This document shows positions 47,260 through 58,860 of a stretch of DNA of 64,000 nt, piece by piece. The stretch spans positions 53,879,058-53,943,057 of the forward strand of contig CM049310.1 in NCBI GenBank assembly GCA_026874595.1, written 5' to 3'. Under the pieces are notes generated by a model, which saw nothing but the letters and a program-made list of their open reading frames with translations, was not told the DNA's origin and ran no database searches. Positions within the stretch are counted from its first letter, which is position 1; each line of letters opens with the position of its first letter. The translations under genes were made by a program, and so were the position numbers. Source of the stretch: Sipunculus nudus (taxonomy: Eukaryota > Annelida > Sipuncula > Golfingiida > Sipunculidae).

Positions 47260-50200
47260 ATGTTCAGCTTACATAGTCGCCGGTAAAGTGAGTGTGAGAT
47301 GGTTTACAAATGATCCGAATACAATTACAGACAAGCTAGGTATTACTGCCTTTCCTTTAAACGCCCAATTTGACATCAGTTTGATAGTCCACTTTGCTAA
47401 ATATCAGATGTACTTGAACCTTGTATCTATTCTCTTGAACGGTTAATTATTTTACAGATGTACAGTTAATAAAGATTGTTCATTAATTTGCTTTATGATA
47501 AGATTTTCAAAGTAGTTTTGTATAGAGTGAAACAGCAAACCTTTTGGCCTCAGGGCAATAAAATACTAAATGGCATATATGGAAATTAATATGCCTCACC
47601 TACTTGGCATCGACGGAGTTTTAAGCCTAATGGATTTACTTTTTAGGTAAGGATTGAGTATTGTGAATGGTGCCATGTTATACTTTAGTGTTACGCCAGC
47701 ATTGTGACTAACCACCCGTTTCATCTGTCAGTTTTTCTAGGTTTTTTGTGTTAACGACACTGGCTTCTTTACATATGTTCTATTTTGAGTATCGAGTTAT
47801 TCAAAGGAAATTGAAAGATTGCGATAAGTAAATGCTGACACTATAAAACATTATTAGAACTTTTTTCGTTCATTAATATAATGCTAACAAATCAAGGAGA
47901 CAATGTTTTGTAAAATTAAAAATGTCTAACATTAAAAAATCCCCAGTATCCCCAGATCTTAACAATATTACCTTTTAAATAGACTCTAGTCTCAAACCTA
48001 TATGTGCTACCATGCTACCCAGTTTTTATCTACGGAAGTATTTACCCAAATTGAGTATATATGGACACACCAAATTTCTACACAATCCAATAAATCAATC
48101 CTGAGAAAGAGGAATAATTAAAGTTCCGTAGATATGACACTGTATATACTGCCAATAGTAACCTCAAACGGTCAAAGATACCACAGTTTATAGGGCATAC
48201 AAAATGTAAGAAAAAAATGATGTAGCCATCCCGAGAAAACAAATATGTGTAGGATGTGCCATAAGTTTTTTGTAACAGAAAGTTACAAAGATACATGCGA
48301 ATACAAAATTTCAAATCGTTACAACCATAGCTAATACTTTGTATAAATCATACCCGCAATTAGCAAATGTACGGGCAAGGTCAATATGCTAATCAAAGTC
48401 ATAACCATTAGTTGAAGACATTCTGCCATCTCTTTAATCCATATCTAGCAAATATCAAAGAAATCCGTCTGTGTTTTAGTCATATTGTTCATGTTTTCAA
48501 CCAGACAGGTAAACTGCACCAAAGGCGGAGGATTATTATAGATTGTTTAACCCTAATTGTGAAAAACAAAGCTGTCTGAGATATCTCACCATACCACAAT
48601 TGAGGACCATTGATCATTGGACAGCTATTACTTTGTAGGATTTTCATCAGATTCATTTCCACGGGTGAGGTCATAACCCAGTTTTAATAGGCGTCGTGCT
48701 CTGACCCATATCTGTGCATGTGCAAAACCTATTCCCTTCTTACAGAAATTTTAGTAATCACAGTGTTCCCCGCCTGCTGTCTTGGGATATAAAAAAGCGG
48801 GATAGGTGTCATTTATAATTTGGATGAAAGGATGTCGATTGGCCGGATTGCCTTTGTAAGGTACATGCCATCTAGCTATTGGACACCATAATGTTCTGTC
48901 CCTCGAATATTTCCTAAGACTTTAAGTAATCATAGCTCTGAAATAAAGTGAAGAATCTTTTTTAAAATCTACGAAGACATTTTGGTGATATAATAGTATG
49001 TAAATTGTACATGATAATAACAAATAACAGAAATAAACAACAAATAAATATAGGAGACGAATGCACTTACCCCCACCAATACTGGAATAATGAAAATGGA
49101 AATTAGACGGATAGAGGACCTAATGGAAATGCTGGCGGCCGGTCATTGGTTTATTAACCTTTGATCGATGTCTGCCACATTGTCATTCTCCTCGTATCCA
49201 TAGAGGTGCCCTGGTGGAGATTTGGGATAACAGATAATCTCTTGGAAAATTTGCCCCCGATAAAGTTATATGTACTCGCCTCCCAGCTTTTACGGTCACG
49301 CGCCTCCTTTTCTGGTTTTGTTAGCTTAACGAACAGTCGGTGTCTGACTCGCTGGTAAAATAGCTGTGTAAATTTTTTATTAAAAACGTCATTTTTTAAA
49401 TAATAATATAGAAATTAAACTCAGTAACATGAACTTGTTAACAATATTTGGACAAATTTAAGTGATCAATCACTTTGACCTTGTAATAATTTAATAGCGA
49501 TATATATCATCTAATGCACAAGAAGCTGAATTCATATTTCACAAATATTACCTTACAAATTCGTCATTAAGTACTAATGCTATATATATATATGATAGGA
49601 TTGTAATAAAAAACATACTTATAAATCGTATCCTTGCCTAATCGCTCGATAAACAATGTTCTGAGAAATTCAAAGTAAATGATTGTTAAACTGATGGAAA
49701 GTGTTCAGATGACTGGAGGCCAGACTCTCGCTAAATACGGATCTAAGCGAGCAGAGATAGGCTTCTTGAAATGGAACGTTTCGATCATAAACGGAATGCT
49801 GCCACAAGTAGATCGTAGTTAGGTAGGTCAGGTTAACGTATTCCAAATTCCGTTGTATCATTATATGACCCGTCTGTTTATGGAAAATATATTACAACCT
49901 TTTTTATTAGGAGTTCATTTACTTGTGGAAACTATTTTTACTGTTTATCTTTACTGATTTAGAAATGAGCTGTCAGAATTTCTGCGGCTGCTTGCAACCA
50001 TGTGAAAAAAAAGCATAGCATTTCTGACACTATCAGCACCATAGTTTAAAGATAGAATAAAGACAACCTATACTTTTAGATTTAAGTAATTTCATTTCAA
50101 AATAAAGTCCATATCACCTTACTTTCACATTCCAATCACATTGGGTCCTAATATTTTTTTCTGTCTACAAACTTCCCGCCATATATACATAACACTGGAC

Positions 50201-51171
50201 CAGGAGGAAGACGTTGAGCTGACGTAAGCATTGGGTCGTTTTGGGAGTATCCCAAAAGAATGAATTTTGGAACCAGTCTAGGGCTTTATTAGACTAAATG
50301 AATGCTTGGACCAGTCTAGTTCTTCATAACTGACTATCCCGAGGATATACCACAAACTAAAGGCCATGGCAAATTATCTGGATGAATTCCATGAGCTATA
50401 AGAGTGGGCTCCAATTTGTCATGTGTACATGACAGTTTTGACACTAACAATTCTATTCATCAAGTTACCGGTGTGTTGTTATTGGCATTGTGTGACACAT
50501 CATCATCTGCGGGACGGCCAGTCATTAAGTTTATCCCTCCAAAATATCGGTTATGAGTACAGTAGTTTATCTTCAAGGTTTAATATCACCTAAACACGTT
50601 AAGTATCTCTTAAAGTACCATAAAAATAAAAGTTACTCATAATCAGTAATTGTTGTCTGTGCCATAAAATCGGTTTGGGAATCGTCAGACCTCCTGAATG
50701 AAAAAAAAATCAATTTAGCAACACTTTTTGATTGCTTACTGTTCCCAAGTGCATCATGATTTTGACTTATAATCTGCTAAGAATAACAGACGTATGTAAT
50801 TCTGAGGCCATAAATGTCATTCGTAACGGTGCTCCCTGATAAAACCATTAATTATTGAACCCGTGATGAATATAGTACAAGCTACAGTACAAGAAAGAAA
50901 AATAATAAATTGGGACGTGACCGGCTTTAATACTTAATGATAGGCTGTAGCGTGTAAATGTAATGTAACGTGCTTAAGGACCAGAAAAGAATCATTTTAT
51001 TTTACCGGGTCGCTTTCATCCCTGTGTAGATTGTACTCCTAATCCAAAAAGTCTAAAATCCAAGACAGAGTTCTTTATTTGACGATTGGGCGAACAGACT
51101 CGCTGAGGAGTTCTGCTTGTTCCATCGAAGTGACATCGTTGTTCTTCAGTTCCTATTACCTGAGCTATAGA
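47260..51171. other. Long noncoding stretch
   Basis: If the exon candidates at 46879-47201 and 51172-51245 belong to one minus-strand gene, this would be intron, but that is unproven. No transposon recognised. 48000-48700 reads like very old interspersed repeat (text of the CACCAAATTTC.A.AC.AATCC type). Confidence 0.4.
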
Positions 51172-51245
51172 AACATACAGATTTTCTTTAGTATGAGCTG
51201 GAGCCCCAGGTCCAGAAACTGCTTTCACTATGATTCTATCTGCCA
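51172..51245 (-). CDS. Weak exon fragment candidate with donor site
   Basis: On the minus strand a frame reading RIIVKAVSGPGAPAHTKENL then YVSIAQ ends at a consensus-like donor, CTCAG/GTAATA. The V-x-A-V-S-x-P-G-x-P pattern is loosely like the last strands of a fibronectin type III domain. A possible acceptor is CACATGGCAG. The exon would be very short and no flanking domain exon was located, so support is slight. Confidence 0.15.
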
Positions 51246-53077
51246 TGTGAGCCTCAGATGAATCAGAATGAATCCATTAAGCCTCGTATTGCCGCGGGCA
51301 CCTGCTGGAACAACGGAAATTTTACTTAGTTAACGATTTCATTTGGTATAGCTATTTACATAATCGATATGGAATGGAAATTTACTATTATATGTATATT
51401 TGTATATTTATATATTAACTACAGAAATGTTTTACTTCCAAATCATTATTTATTCATTGATTCCGGGGCTTTATTGTATTTACCGTTATGCTGCATGTTA
51501 AACATTGGAGGATTACGTCCCCAGTTCCTCTATCTAACAAGATTATTATCACGATTACATATCATAGACTAGTATTTAAAGTATCAATATTTCATGCATA
51601 TTTGATTTGTTCAAATACTAATGTCTCCATTTATATCTACCGTATATCAGTCGTCGTGCAATAAGTTGAATTCAGGCAGAGTAATATGTCATACATGTGT
51701 GTGTTGGTAGGTGTCATTTGAGTCTTGTCATTTTCACGGAATGCATGTTCCCTCATTTAGTCTTTGTCCCATGTACCCGTTCATTATAACTGCTGTTTGT
51801 CCTTAGCCAGTGTACTGTTTCTTATAAATGGGTGCCCTCAGAAATGAGACACTGTGCCACAAATCGTTCGATTGCATTTCCTGATCAACCCAGCAGTATA
51901 GGCTTCTCAAGATATTGATCACAAACAATGTATGAATACTTGCCTATGACGCCTATGCCTAGAATTAACAAATGACCCTTCTTAAACGTGAGCTTTAAAT
52001 AATCTGCTGATTAATGAACATATCTCCTCGTCACATCACCTTAGTCCAAACTGCTTATAACTTATAATGTTAAGGGATACGAAAGCGGGGTTACTAAATA
52101 TAGACCTGCTTGATAAGTGCTCACGTTCAATGGTCTGTACAATGTATACTGAACTTGAATGACAGTGATTTTATGTTCATTAACGTTTGTTAATGCTTAT
52201 TTCTGTAAGTGAACTTTGTTGACAAACCTTAACGCTGCCAAAATGGAAGAACTGGGTGGCATTTAGCAAATGGGTGATCTGACTTCGTTTTTTCTTAAAG
52301 AAACTATTAAAAGGTATATTTTAGAACAGATTGAATTTCGTGTTGTTCAAATGCAAAGTCCAAAGGATTGACGCTCATTTGGGTAACCTTCCATATAAAT
52401 GTCACCTTTTTTGTTCAAGAGTCCGTTTTCTTAAATGTTTTGAAATACTTTTGTGACTTTTTTGGTCCTTAAAGAAAAGAGTCACTCAGAAGAGATGATC
52501 ATATATACGGTCAACGTCTCCATTGCTATAATTTGTTTTTCATGGTCATGCCACAGTGTCATTTTTATCGACGTTTGCTCAAGGACAGCTCTCATATCAT
52601 TTGATGCTCTATAACGGCTCCCGGCTACACGACCTCGGCCATGATCGGCCAGTCGAGTAAGCCAGAAAATGTAGATATACATTATAACAAGTCAATACAT
52701 CACCGGCCTGCCTGACACGGCCCTGTCTTGAAACGCCTATTTGGATACATATGGCACTGCGCAGCCATGGGACACAATTTGTATTCACTTCATTTCAAAT
52801 AAATGTTTCGTATCACCTCTGTATTCTCGGGACTGTGCTCACTGTCACAGAGAAACCTTTTACAGTATCCGGTCAAACACCACTACAGCGCTCAACATTA
52901 TGTACGACAGTCGTATTTACTTTTGAGTTCATAAAAATAAGCAACAATACCTCAAGTAAGAACCTAGATAGAACAGGAATTCATGATTGTCTTCCCTTAT
53001 TTATGTTAACAGAAATAATGCAATACAAAATCACAAAGGATAAACATGAAAACTATTCGTACTTACTGAGAGAAACA
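51246..53077. other. Noncoding stretch
   Basis: No gene supported. The 128-codon frame ending near 53137 runs into the CA/TA microsatellite and is an artefact of it. Confidence 0.5.
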
Positions 53078-53125
<48 letters not shown>

Positions 53126-53126
53126 G
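53078..53126 (+). repeat. (CA)n(TA)n compound microsatellite
   Basis: About 29 bp of CA followed by about 22 bp of TA. Confidence 0.97.
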
Positions 53127-53427
53127 ATTATTATTAGATACAATATATCATATATAACGTTTTTAACGCGATTGCATGAAAAATTACATAAATCTGTGTG
53201 TTTCTTTTCAATGGACGTAAATGATTTGGGATAAATAATGGAATGTTTATTTTTTTATTTGGAACAAAATGTTCCTAAACTGTTGTATAAAAGACGAGCA
53301 CTGAGTTACATAAAAAAACTAGACATCGAAATTTTAAGGAATGCAAGCTGCCACCGCTATGTGGGAGGTCCCCATTGTGGAATGATCCCTTAACCATGTT
53401 TGCATTTACTTATTCGGTCCATATTCT

Positions 53428-53640
53428 CATGTTCGTTCGTGCATAAATGACTCGACATTGGTGAATATCCCTTGGTGACGTTCCTGCATCCGGATCATGT
53501 TCCGGATCCACACCAAAATCTAACCAATTCGCCATTGATTGGCCCTTTCCCGAAAAAACCCAGATAATTTCACGAGTTTTGAACAAACAACCACACATAC
53601 ACTCACACGATTGGGAGGCACTAACGAATGAAACTGAATG
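53428..53640 (+). repeat. Interspersed invertebrate repeat, family B, copy 3
   Basis: Aligns by eye with 1-215. Shared text includes TTCGTGCATAAATGACTCG, GGTGAATATCCCTTGGTGA, CATCCGGATCATG, CACCAAAATCTAACCAATT, TTGGCCCTTTCCCGAA and ATTTCACGAGTTTT, ending in AACAAACAACC. Non-coding. Confidence 0.65.
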
Positions 53641-53724
53641 CATATGTGTCGCTGGGCGCAGCAGAGCTATGATTGTAGTTTCTCTCATCACACCAGGGAG
53701 TTGAAATGACTGCTGTATATACTC

Positions 53725-53749
53725 GGGGGGGGGGGGGGGGGGGGGGGGG
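53725..53749 (+). repeat. G25 homopolymer
   Basis: Twenty-five consecutive G, the longest homopolymer in the window. It lies about 60 bp outside the left inverted arm. It could form a quadruplex, and its true length is uncertain. Confidence 0.95.
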
Positions 53750-53808
53750 TACTGCATGTTACGTTTGGCGGGACTCTATCAATCTGTAAGTTATCCCAGA
53801 TCGCTATC

Positions 53809-55252
53809 AGCCTGACTTGCCGGACGTCGACAGTATGGAATTCACCTTTCATACTGTAAAGGTTAATGAAGCAGTGACCGGCTGTCGACAGAATTCAGGA
53901 TTCCATCAAAGAATCCCATCTTAGTCCGGCATTCTATTTGAGTCTATGTGGCCTCTGTATCGTTCTTGAAAACATATCCTTTCTATGAAAATAGTGGAAC
54001 CCCTACCAGTGGACACCCACACCTTGATGACACATAAAATCATTTGACCTTATTGGTCGACGTAAAACTTCTGATAATAGATCGGCAGAGGTTAACGGCA
54101 TGTGCTGGCATATTAGAAGGTACACGGTAAAAAAATATTGTTCAAAATTATGTTCTTGTTGATAATCAAACCACCTAGTTTTGTTTCAGCTTGTACAAAG
54201 GTTAAACTAATAAACATGTCGTCTTAGATATTACAGACTACAAGAAAGGAAACAAATCTACGTGATACCAGCCGTAGGAAATAGCTTTTAATTACAAGGC
54301 TGAACAAGAACACAAGAGTTATAACCCAATACGCTGGTTAATTTACTTTTACTAATGCACAACCAGGTAACTTCATTTAAGCCGGTATGCCCCTCAGCAG
54401 GTAACGAATGATCTAATGAAATCCATAGACACTTGAAGGAAGCTTATACTGGCTATAATTAGTTTCCTTGTTCAGGATAATTAATGTTTATTTATTTGTT
54501 GTGTAATTATGGCCATGTCAGAACACGCCTATAGTTATGTTGCTTGTAAGGATTAAAAAGGCTAGATGGAACAACAATTAAGCAAATAGTGTTTGTATAT
54601 TGTGTTTTATTGGTTGTCAAAGACAGGCGTCGATAAACAAGTTTTATAGCTACATTTATCATGTATGGTTAATGATTTTAATAGTGTAGGAGTAATCAAA
54701 GTCCTGGTATAAATAGGGTCCGTAGGTACATGGTTAAAAAAAACAACCAAACCCTTTGGGTAAAACAACCTTGAACTTAGAACCAGGAAGCAAACCTGGG
54801 GAAAAAAACAACCGAGAAACAAAACCTTAGGGACAAGAGATACTTTTAATCACAATCTACCCTTCAAAAGAAAACAGGTTGTGTAGAGGGGGGTATATGT
54901 ATCTTTACAAATTAAATTCACACTGTCTCGGCTTTGAAAAGGTTCACGTCAGACTTTCTCCACATAGCACCAAGGCCAAAGAGATCTTGGGTTTCTGTAT
55001 ACCATCATACTGCAAGTAATGTAATGTTTACATAGGAATCCCAAAGACAAAATATCAAATGGACCATTCTCATCATTTCTGCATCACCTTGTACATTTAT
55101 AAATTCAGGGTTGCAAAGTTGGCACAAATTCGGTAAAGGCTTAGTGACACAATATGAGACGGAAACAAGTCTACACTACCGGTTTCAAGATGGCTCGCTG
55201 TCAGTATCTACAAACAGGGATGGCAAACTTCCGGGAATATAGGTATTTCTTC
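53809..55252 (-). mobile_element. Left arm of a ~1.45 kb inverted repeat
   Basis: Its reverse complement matches 61311-62816 in order over its whole length with small indels. Matching points include AGTCTATGTGGCCTCTGTAT (outer), TAATAGATCGGCAGAGGTTAAC, CCTCAGCAGGTAACGAATGA, TAAATAGGGTCCGTAGGTAC, and AACAGGGATGGCAAACTTCC (inner). The arm ends inward at GGTATTTCTTC, just before a purine-rich block. It carries a minus-strand frame (54607-54822) conserved in the other arm. The two arms are either opposite copies of one unknown repeat or the ends of a foldback-like element. Confidence 0.8.
54607..54822 (-). CDS. Short frame conserved in both inverted arms, unrecognised
   Basis: A ~71-codon minus-strand frame. 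Its C-terminal half, with DPIYTRTLITPTLLK and CSYKTCLSTPVFDNQ, is also read on the plus strand at 61816-62046 in the right arm with few changes. In both copies the stop codon TAA overlaps an AATAAA polyadenylation signal (CCAATAAAAC). The conservation may reflect recent copying and not selection. Function unknown. It may be the 3' end of a longer coding region now lost. Confidence 0.35.
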   Translation of the reverse strand: MFLGCFFPQVCFLVLSSRLFYPKGLVVFFNHVPTDPIYTRTLITPTLLKSLTIHDKCSYKTCLSTPVFDNQ

Positions 55253-55340
55253 CCTTCCAAGAGAAGAAAAGGAATTTTCCGAGAAGAAAAGGAAGTTTCT
55301 AGGAAGGAAAGGAAGTTAGGAAAGGAACTCTGACCTTTTG
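55253..55340 (+). repeat. Purine-rich tract with GAAGAAAAGGAA repeats
   Basis: Nearly pure A/G text with repeated GAGAAGAAAAGGAA and GGAAGGAAAGGAAGTT units, immediately inside the left arm. Confidence 0.8.
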
Positions 55341-55840
55341 CCCACAGGTTCCAAAAAGTTTTTATTAATAAGATATAACATAGTTATAAGCATATATAAC
55401 AGAGAACCAAAGAATAATATATCACAGTTTTTCATTATGCACACATTGTAATTCATTATTTACACTCGGATAGTGTAGACTAATATTTCACAGAACACAG
55501 TGAATTCAGTAATCCGAAACATGGATTCTGCAGAGCACCTGTCTGCAGACACAACCTTGTTTGCATGCTCCACACTGAACCTGTTTCAAAGTTCTGATTC
55601 GTGTTTGGCTCAAGCCCTGGGCGTTGCTATGCTACAGCCTTCCTTGATCTAGCTGGCCGGGTGCGGCCCACGTGTTAACACAGCGGTCATGCTAGTCTGG
55701 GGCTCACGTGTGGACCCTGACATGTAGAAACATAGCGTTCTTGTTCTGGATGTTTCCTTTCACGCATGTGTACCGTGTATTATGTTAGGTTCTTTTATAT
55801 TATTCGGGAAATGGAAAGTTCTAGGCTTGAGGTGAAAAGT

Positions 55841-55850
55841 TATAAATAAG
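55841..55850 (+). promoter_or_regulatory. TATA box in the 5' LTR
   Basis: TATAAATAAG, about 420 bp upstream of the LTR polyadenylation signal. Confidence 0.5.
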
Positions 55851-56266
55851 GCCAAGGGGCTATGTTTTAGAGCCGAGAGAAAGTAGAGATATATTCCAGC
55901 GGACACAGAAGAGAGTATGTCAGTTTGTGGACCTTTTCCTTCAATTGCGGCAGTTATAGCTTTTCTTCGAATTTGTAACGGATTTTAATTAGTCTTCAGT
56001 TTGCCTTTGGGATCACTATCAGAACTTCACTTTTGGATTACTACAGATTGATTTTGTGAATGAACTAGACTGTGATTCTCTGAGAAGATTTATGTGAACT
56101 GTTGATCTGGGTTGTACGTTATAAAGGACTTTTTGTCGCTGTGAAGGTAGTTGTATCCAGGCACTGTAAACTTTATATATATACTTGTATTGATTTACTC
56201 TTGTACTGTTGTTATACTGTGTAATTGTATTGATTTAGTGTATTGTAATGTTAGGATTGTTTTAAG

Positions 56267-56272
56267 AATAAA
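56267..56272 (+). promoter_or_regulatory. Polyadenylation signal in the 5' LTR
   Basis: AATAAA, followed 18 bases later by a run of ten A. The conserved 3' LTR piece starts just after this point, near the expected R/U5 boundary. Confidence 0.55.
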
Positions 56273-56438
56273 ATGTAATTACTTGTTAACAAAAAAAAAA
56301 CACTGACTCCTTTATTCATTCCCCTAGACATTTCACGCGGCCTAGTGTTACAGAATCTGATTTTTTTTTTGTCCATTACAAAATTTATTTTCGTCACGAC
56401 TACGTGATCTGTTGATATTAGGTTCCGTAACATAAAAT

Positions 56439-56456
56439 TGTGGGCTCGTCTGGAAG
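56439..56456 (+). promoter_or_regulatory. Primer binding site, proline-tRNA-like
   Basis: TGTGGGCTCGTCTGGAAG begins 6 bases after the LTR end. In the first 15 bases it differs at two positions from the tRNA-Pro complement TGGGGGCTCGTCCGG. This confirms the 5' LTR boundary and shows the same primer class as the miniature element at 37168-37580. Confidence 0.65.
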
Positions 56457-56595
56457 GCTTAATAGTTTTGAAAATTGTTTAGGCCTTGCCCTTGACACAC
56501 TGTTTACAATACATTGTTTTAAGGATTACACATTGTTTACATTACATTGTTTACAGGATTTATCTCAGTTTTTTTTATTGTTTTAACATCTTAAC

Positions 56596-57775
56596 ATGGC
56601 AGATTTCAAACCTCAGACATTTGTTGATGAAAACGACCCTGATCAACTTGAACAGTTGACAAAAGAACAGTTGTTGTGTTTGGAACAACACTTTTGGCTA
56701 GGTATGAAAAAAGCTTTGAGAAAGCCTGATATTATTGTTAAAATCATGCAAGATCTAGTTGTTTTAATCTTTAAAAGTTTAATTGAAGAAAGTGAAGTGG
56801 AAACATAAAAAAAATGACAGCCTTGCTTTGCAATTGGAATTAAAAAAGTTAGAAATGCAACATGCGCTAGCATTAAAACAGTTAGAGAGGGAAGAACATG
56901 AAAGGTTAGAAAGAGAAAGATGACTAGAAAAAGAAACAGAAATTGAGTTAAAACGACTTGAGTTAGAAAGACGTAAAATAGAACATGGTCTACATGCTGC
57001 CCCAACTCACCGTTTTGATGTTACTAAACACATTAGACTTGTCCCACCCTTTCAAGAAAAAGCGGTTGATAAATATTTCTTACACTTTGAGAAGGTAGCT
57101 GAAAATTTAAAATGGCCTAAGGAAAATTGGAATATGCTATTACAAAGTGTATTGACTGGCAAGGCCAGAGAAATTTATACAGAGCTTTCAGTAGAAGCCG
57201 CTGCTGACTATGACAAAGTTAAACGGTTAATCCTAAAAGGTTATGAGTTAGTTCCGGAGGCTTACCGCCAGATATTCAGAATTTGCGAAAAGTGCAAAGA
57301 ACTGACCTACGTAGAATTTGCTAGGAAATTTGCTGGTGTAGTTCTAAAAATGTAATGAAAGATTATGACAATTTGCGCCAGTTGATTTTGCTTGAAGAAT
57401 TCAAGCGCTGCATAAACACAAAAGTTAAAACTTTTCTGGATCAGAAAAGTCCTGAAACACTTAACATTGCTGCTCAATTTGCTGATGATTATTCATTAAC
57501 ACACAAAATGTCCTTTACTAGCAAATCTAACCAGTCATTCACAAACAAGAATGTAAATCGGTATGGTCACAAGAAGTTTAAAGCGCAGTCACCCAGTACT
57601 AGTAGTCCTAATAGTTCAGCAGTCCATTGATACACCTCAGTCCATGTCCACTGTGTCTGAATCCAACCAAGGCCAGTCAATTTCGAGAAAAATCTGTAAT
57701 TACTGCAAAAAGGGAGGTCATCTAAAATCTGACTTCTGGAGCTTGCCAAAGGGTAAACCTTCTAGTTTTGTTTAA
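56596..57775 (+). pseudogene. gag: Gag of the Gmr1-like element (broken)
   Basis: Four frame fragments in order. 56596-56808 is an ATG-started N terminus. About 56815-57354 is a Lys/Glu/Leu-rich coiled coil with one internal TGA (56921), then a capsid-like region with FEKVAENLKWP, LLQSVLTGKAREIY and YDKVKRLILKGY. 57355-57630 carries LEEFKRCINTKVKTFL. 57563-57775 carries a zinc knuckle. The knuckle is C-x2-C-x4-H-x4-F: the last Cys is replaced by Phe. The middle region resembles the part of Gmr1-like Gag from which, as I recall the literature, the vertebrate SCAN domain arose. Gag would package the element's RNA. Frameshifts lie near 56810, 57355 and 57620. Confidence 0.75.
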
Positions 57776-57780
57776 AATCT

Positions 57781-58860
57781 ATGCATAGCATAGTACAAAA
57801 ACCAGGCTCTTTTCATGTTATTCAGGTGTACAAATCCTTTATTGACTCTAATAAAGACTTTGATGCTACGAAGGCCAACGTGCCGTCTGACTCCAAAGAA
57901 GAATCCGTAGCTTGCGGGGTAAAAACCTCAATTGATTCCTGCGAGGAATTTAAAAGGCTAGGTTTCTTTCAAGACTCCTGCCAGAAGTATCCTTTAAATA
58001 AGACTAAGTCCTTTAATGACTCTTGCGAAAGTATTTCAAATGAGGCCAGATCCTCTTATGACAAACAGAAGTTTGTTTCTGCCGAGGAAAATTCCTCTGT
58101 TGACTCCCATGAAGCGTTTGATTGTAATAAGGATGTAGATTCCTTTAACGACTCTGAAAAAGAGTTTATGTTTGACACTATCAATGTCAGTTCTTTGTTT
58201 GATGAAACTGAGGTAGTATATTCCTCTCCTGACTCTGAAATTGAGTTATTTGAGCCATTCATACATGATGGTTTTGTATCACTTTCAAGTGATTTTTCAG
58301 ATTCTACCCCTATTAGAATTTTGAGGGACACTGGTTCAGGCCAGACTCTCATGTTAGCAAACACTTTGCCATTTTCTAATAGGTCCTTTACTGGTGCACA
58401 TGCACTTGTTAATGGTGTGTTTTCAGACAAGCACACTTCCGTTCCGCTTCAAAGTATACTTTTAAAGTCAGATTTGATATTTGGTAATATTATTGTGGGC
58501 ATAAAAACTACTTTACCCTTTAAAGGAAATCAGTTGCTACTAGGCAATGGTGTTGCAGCTTACAAAGTACTGCCTGTACCAATGACAGAAAAGCCGTCAC
58601 TTGATCACGACACTGATCCTGACAGTCAGGAAATTCCTGGTTTGTATCCTTCATGTGCTGTATCATGCCATACATGCCAGATGGTAGGCAAGCCAAATCA
58701 TAATCCTCCTAAAGCCCCACTTAGGCCTATTCCTGCTTTCGAAGAACCATTGAGTAGGATTATTGTTGACTGTGTTGGACCACTGCCCAAAGCAAAATCT
58801 AGACATGAATATTTGCGCATCTACCAGGTTCCCGGAGGTAATACCATTGCGCAAAATTAA
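57781..58860 (+). pseudogene. pol: Pol N-terminal part: acidic linker, aspartic protease, start of integrase
   Basis: A 359-codon open stretch, the longest in the window. Residues ~15-160 are a Ser/Asp/Glu-rich linker built of imperfect repeats around FNDSCES, SVDSHEAF and FNDSEKEF. The protease active site DTGSGQT has its Asp at residue 183, and the second protease segment LLLGNGVAAYKVLPVP follows. Then CHTCQ (Cys 296 and 299) gives the second half of the integrase HHCC finger, and IIVDCVGPLPK has the first catalytic Asp at residue 330. The His-His half of the finger is absent: text normally far upstream of it (IPGLYPSCAV) joins CHTCQ directly, which implies a deletion. A frameshift near 58820 moves the integrase core to another frame. 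Confidence 0.8.

Larger units (their letters stand above)
55783..56432 (+). repeat. 5' LTR of the Gmr1-like element (left boundary uncertain)
   Basis: The right boundary is GGTTCCGTAACA at 56421-56432. A TATA box (TATAAATAAG, 55841-55850) and AATAAA (56267-56272) define the likely promoter and polyadenylation signal. Its last ~123 bp (from 56310, TTTATTCATTCCCCTAGAC) match 62953-63075, the surviving 3' LTR piece. The left end cannot be fixed because the matching part of the 3' LTR is missing. TGTTAGG at 55783 and TGTTAACA at 55673 are both possible. Confidence 0.65.

Noticed and set aside
57567-57749. Minus-strand frames across the retroelement (also 58056-58436, 58663-58890, 60007-60406)
   Set aside because: They are antisense shadows of the plus-strand gag-pol sequence.
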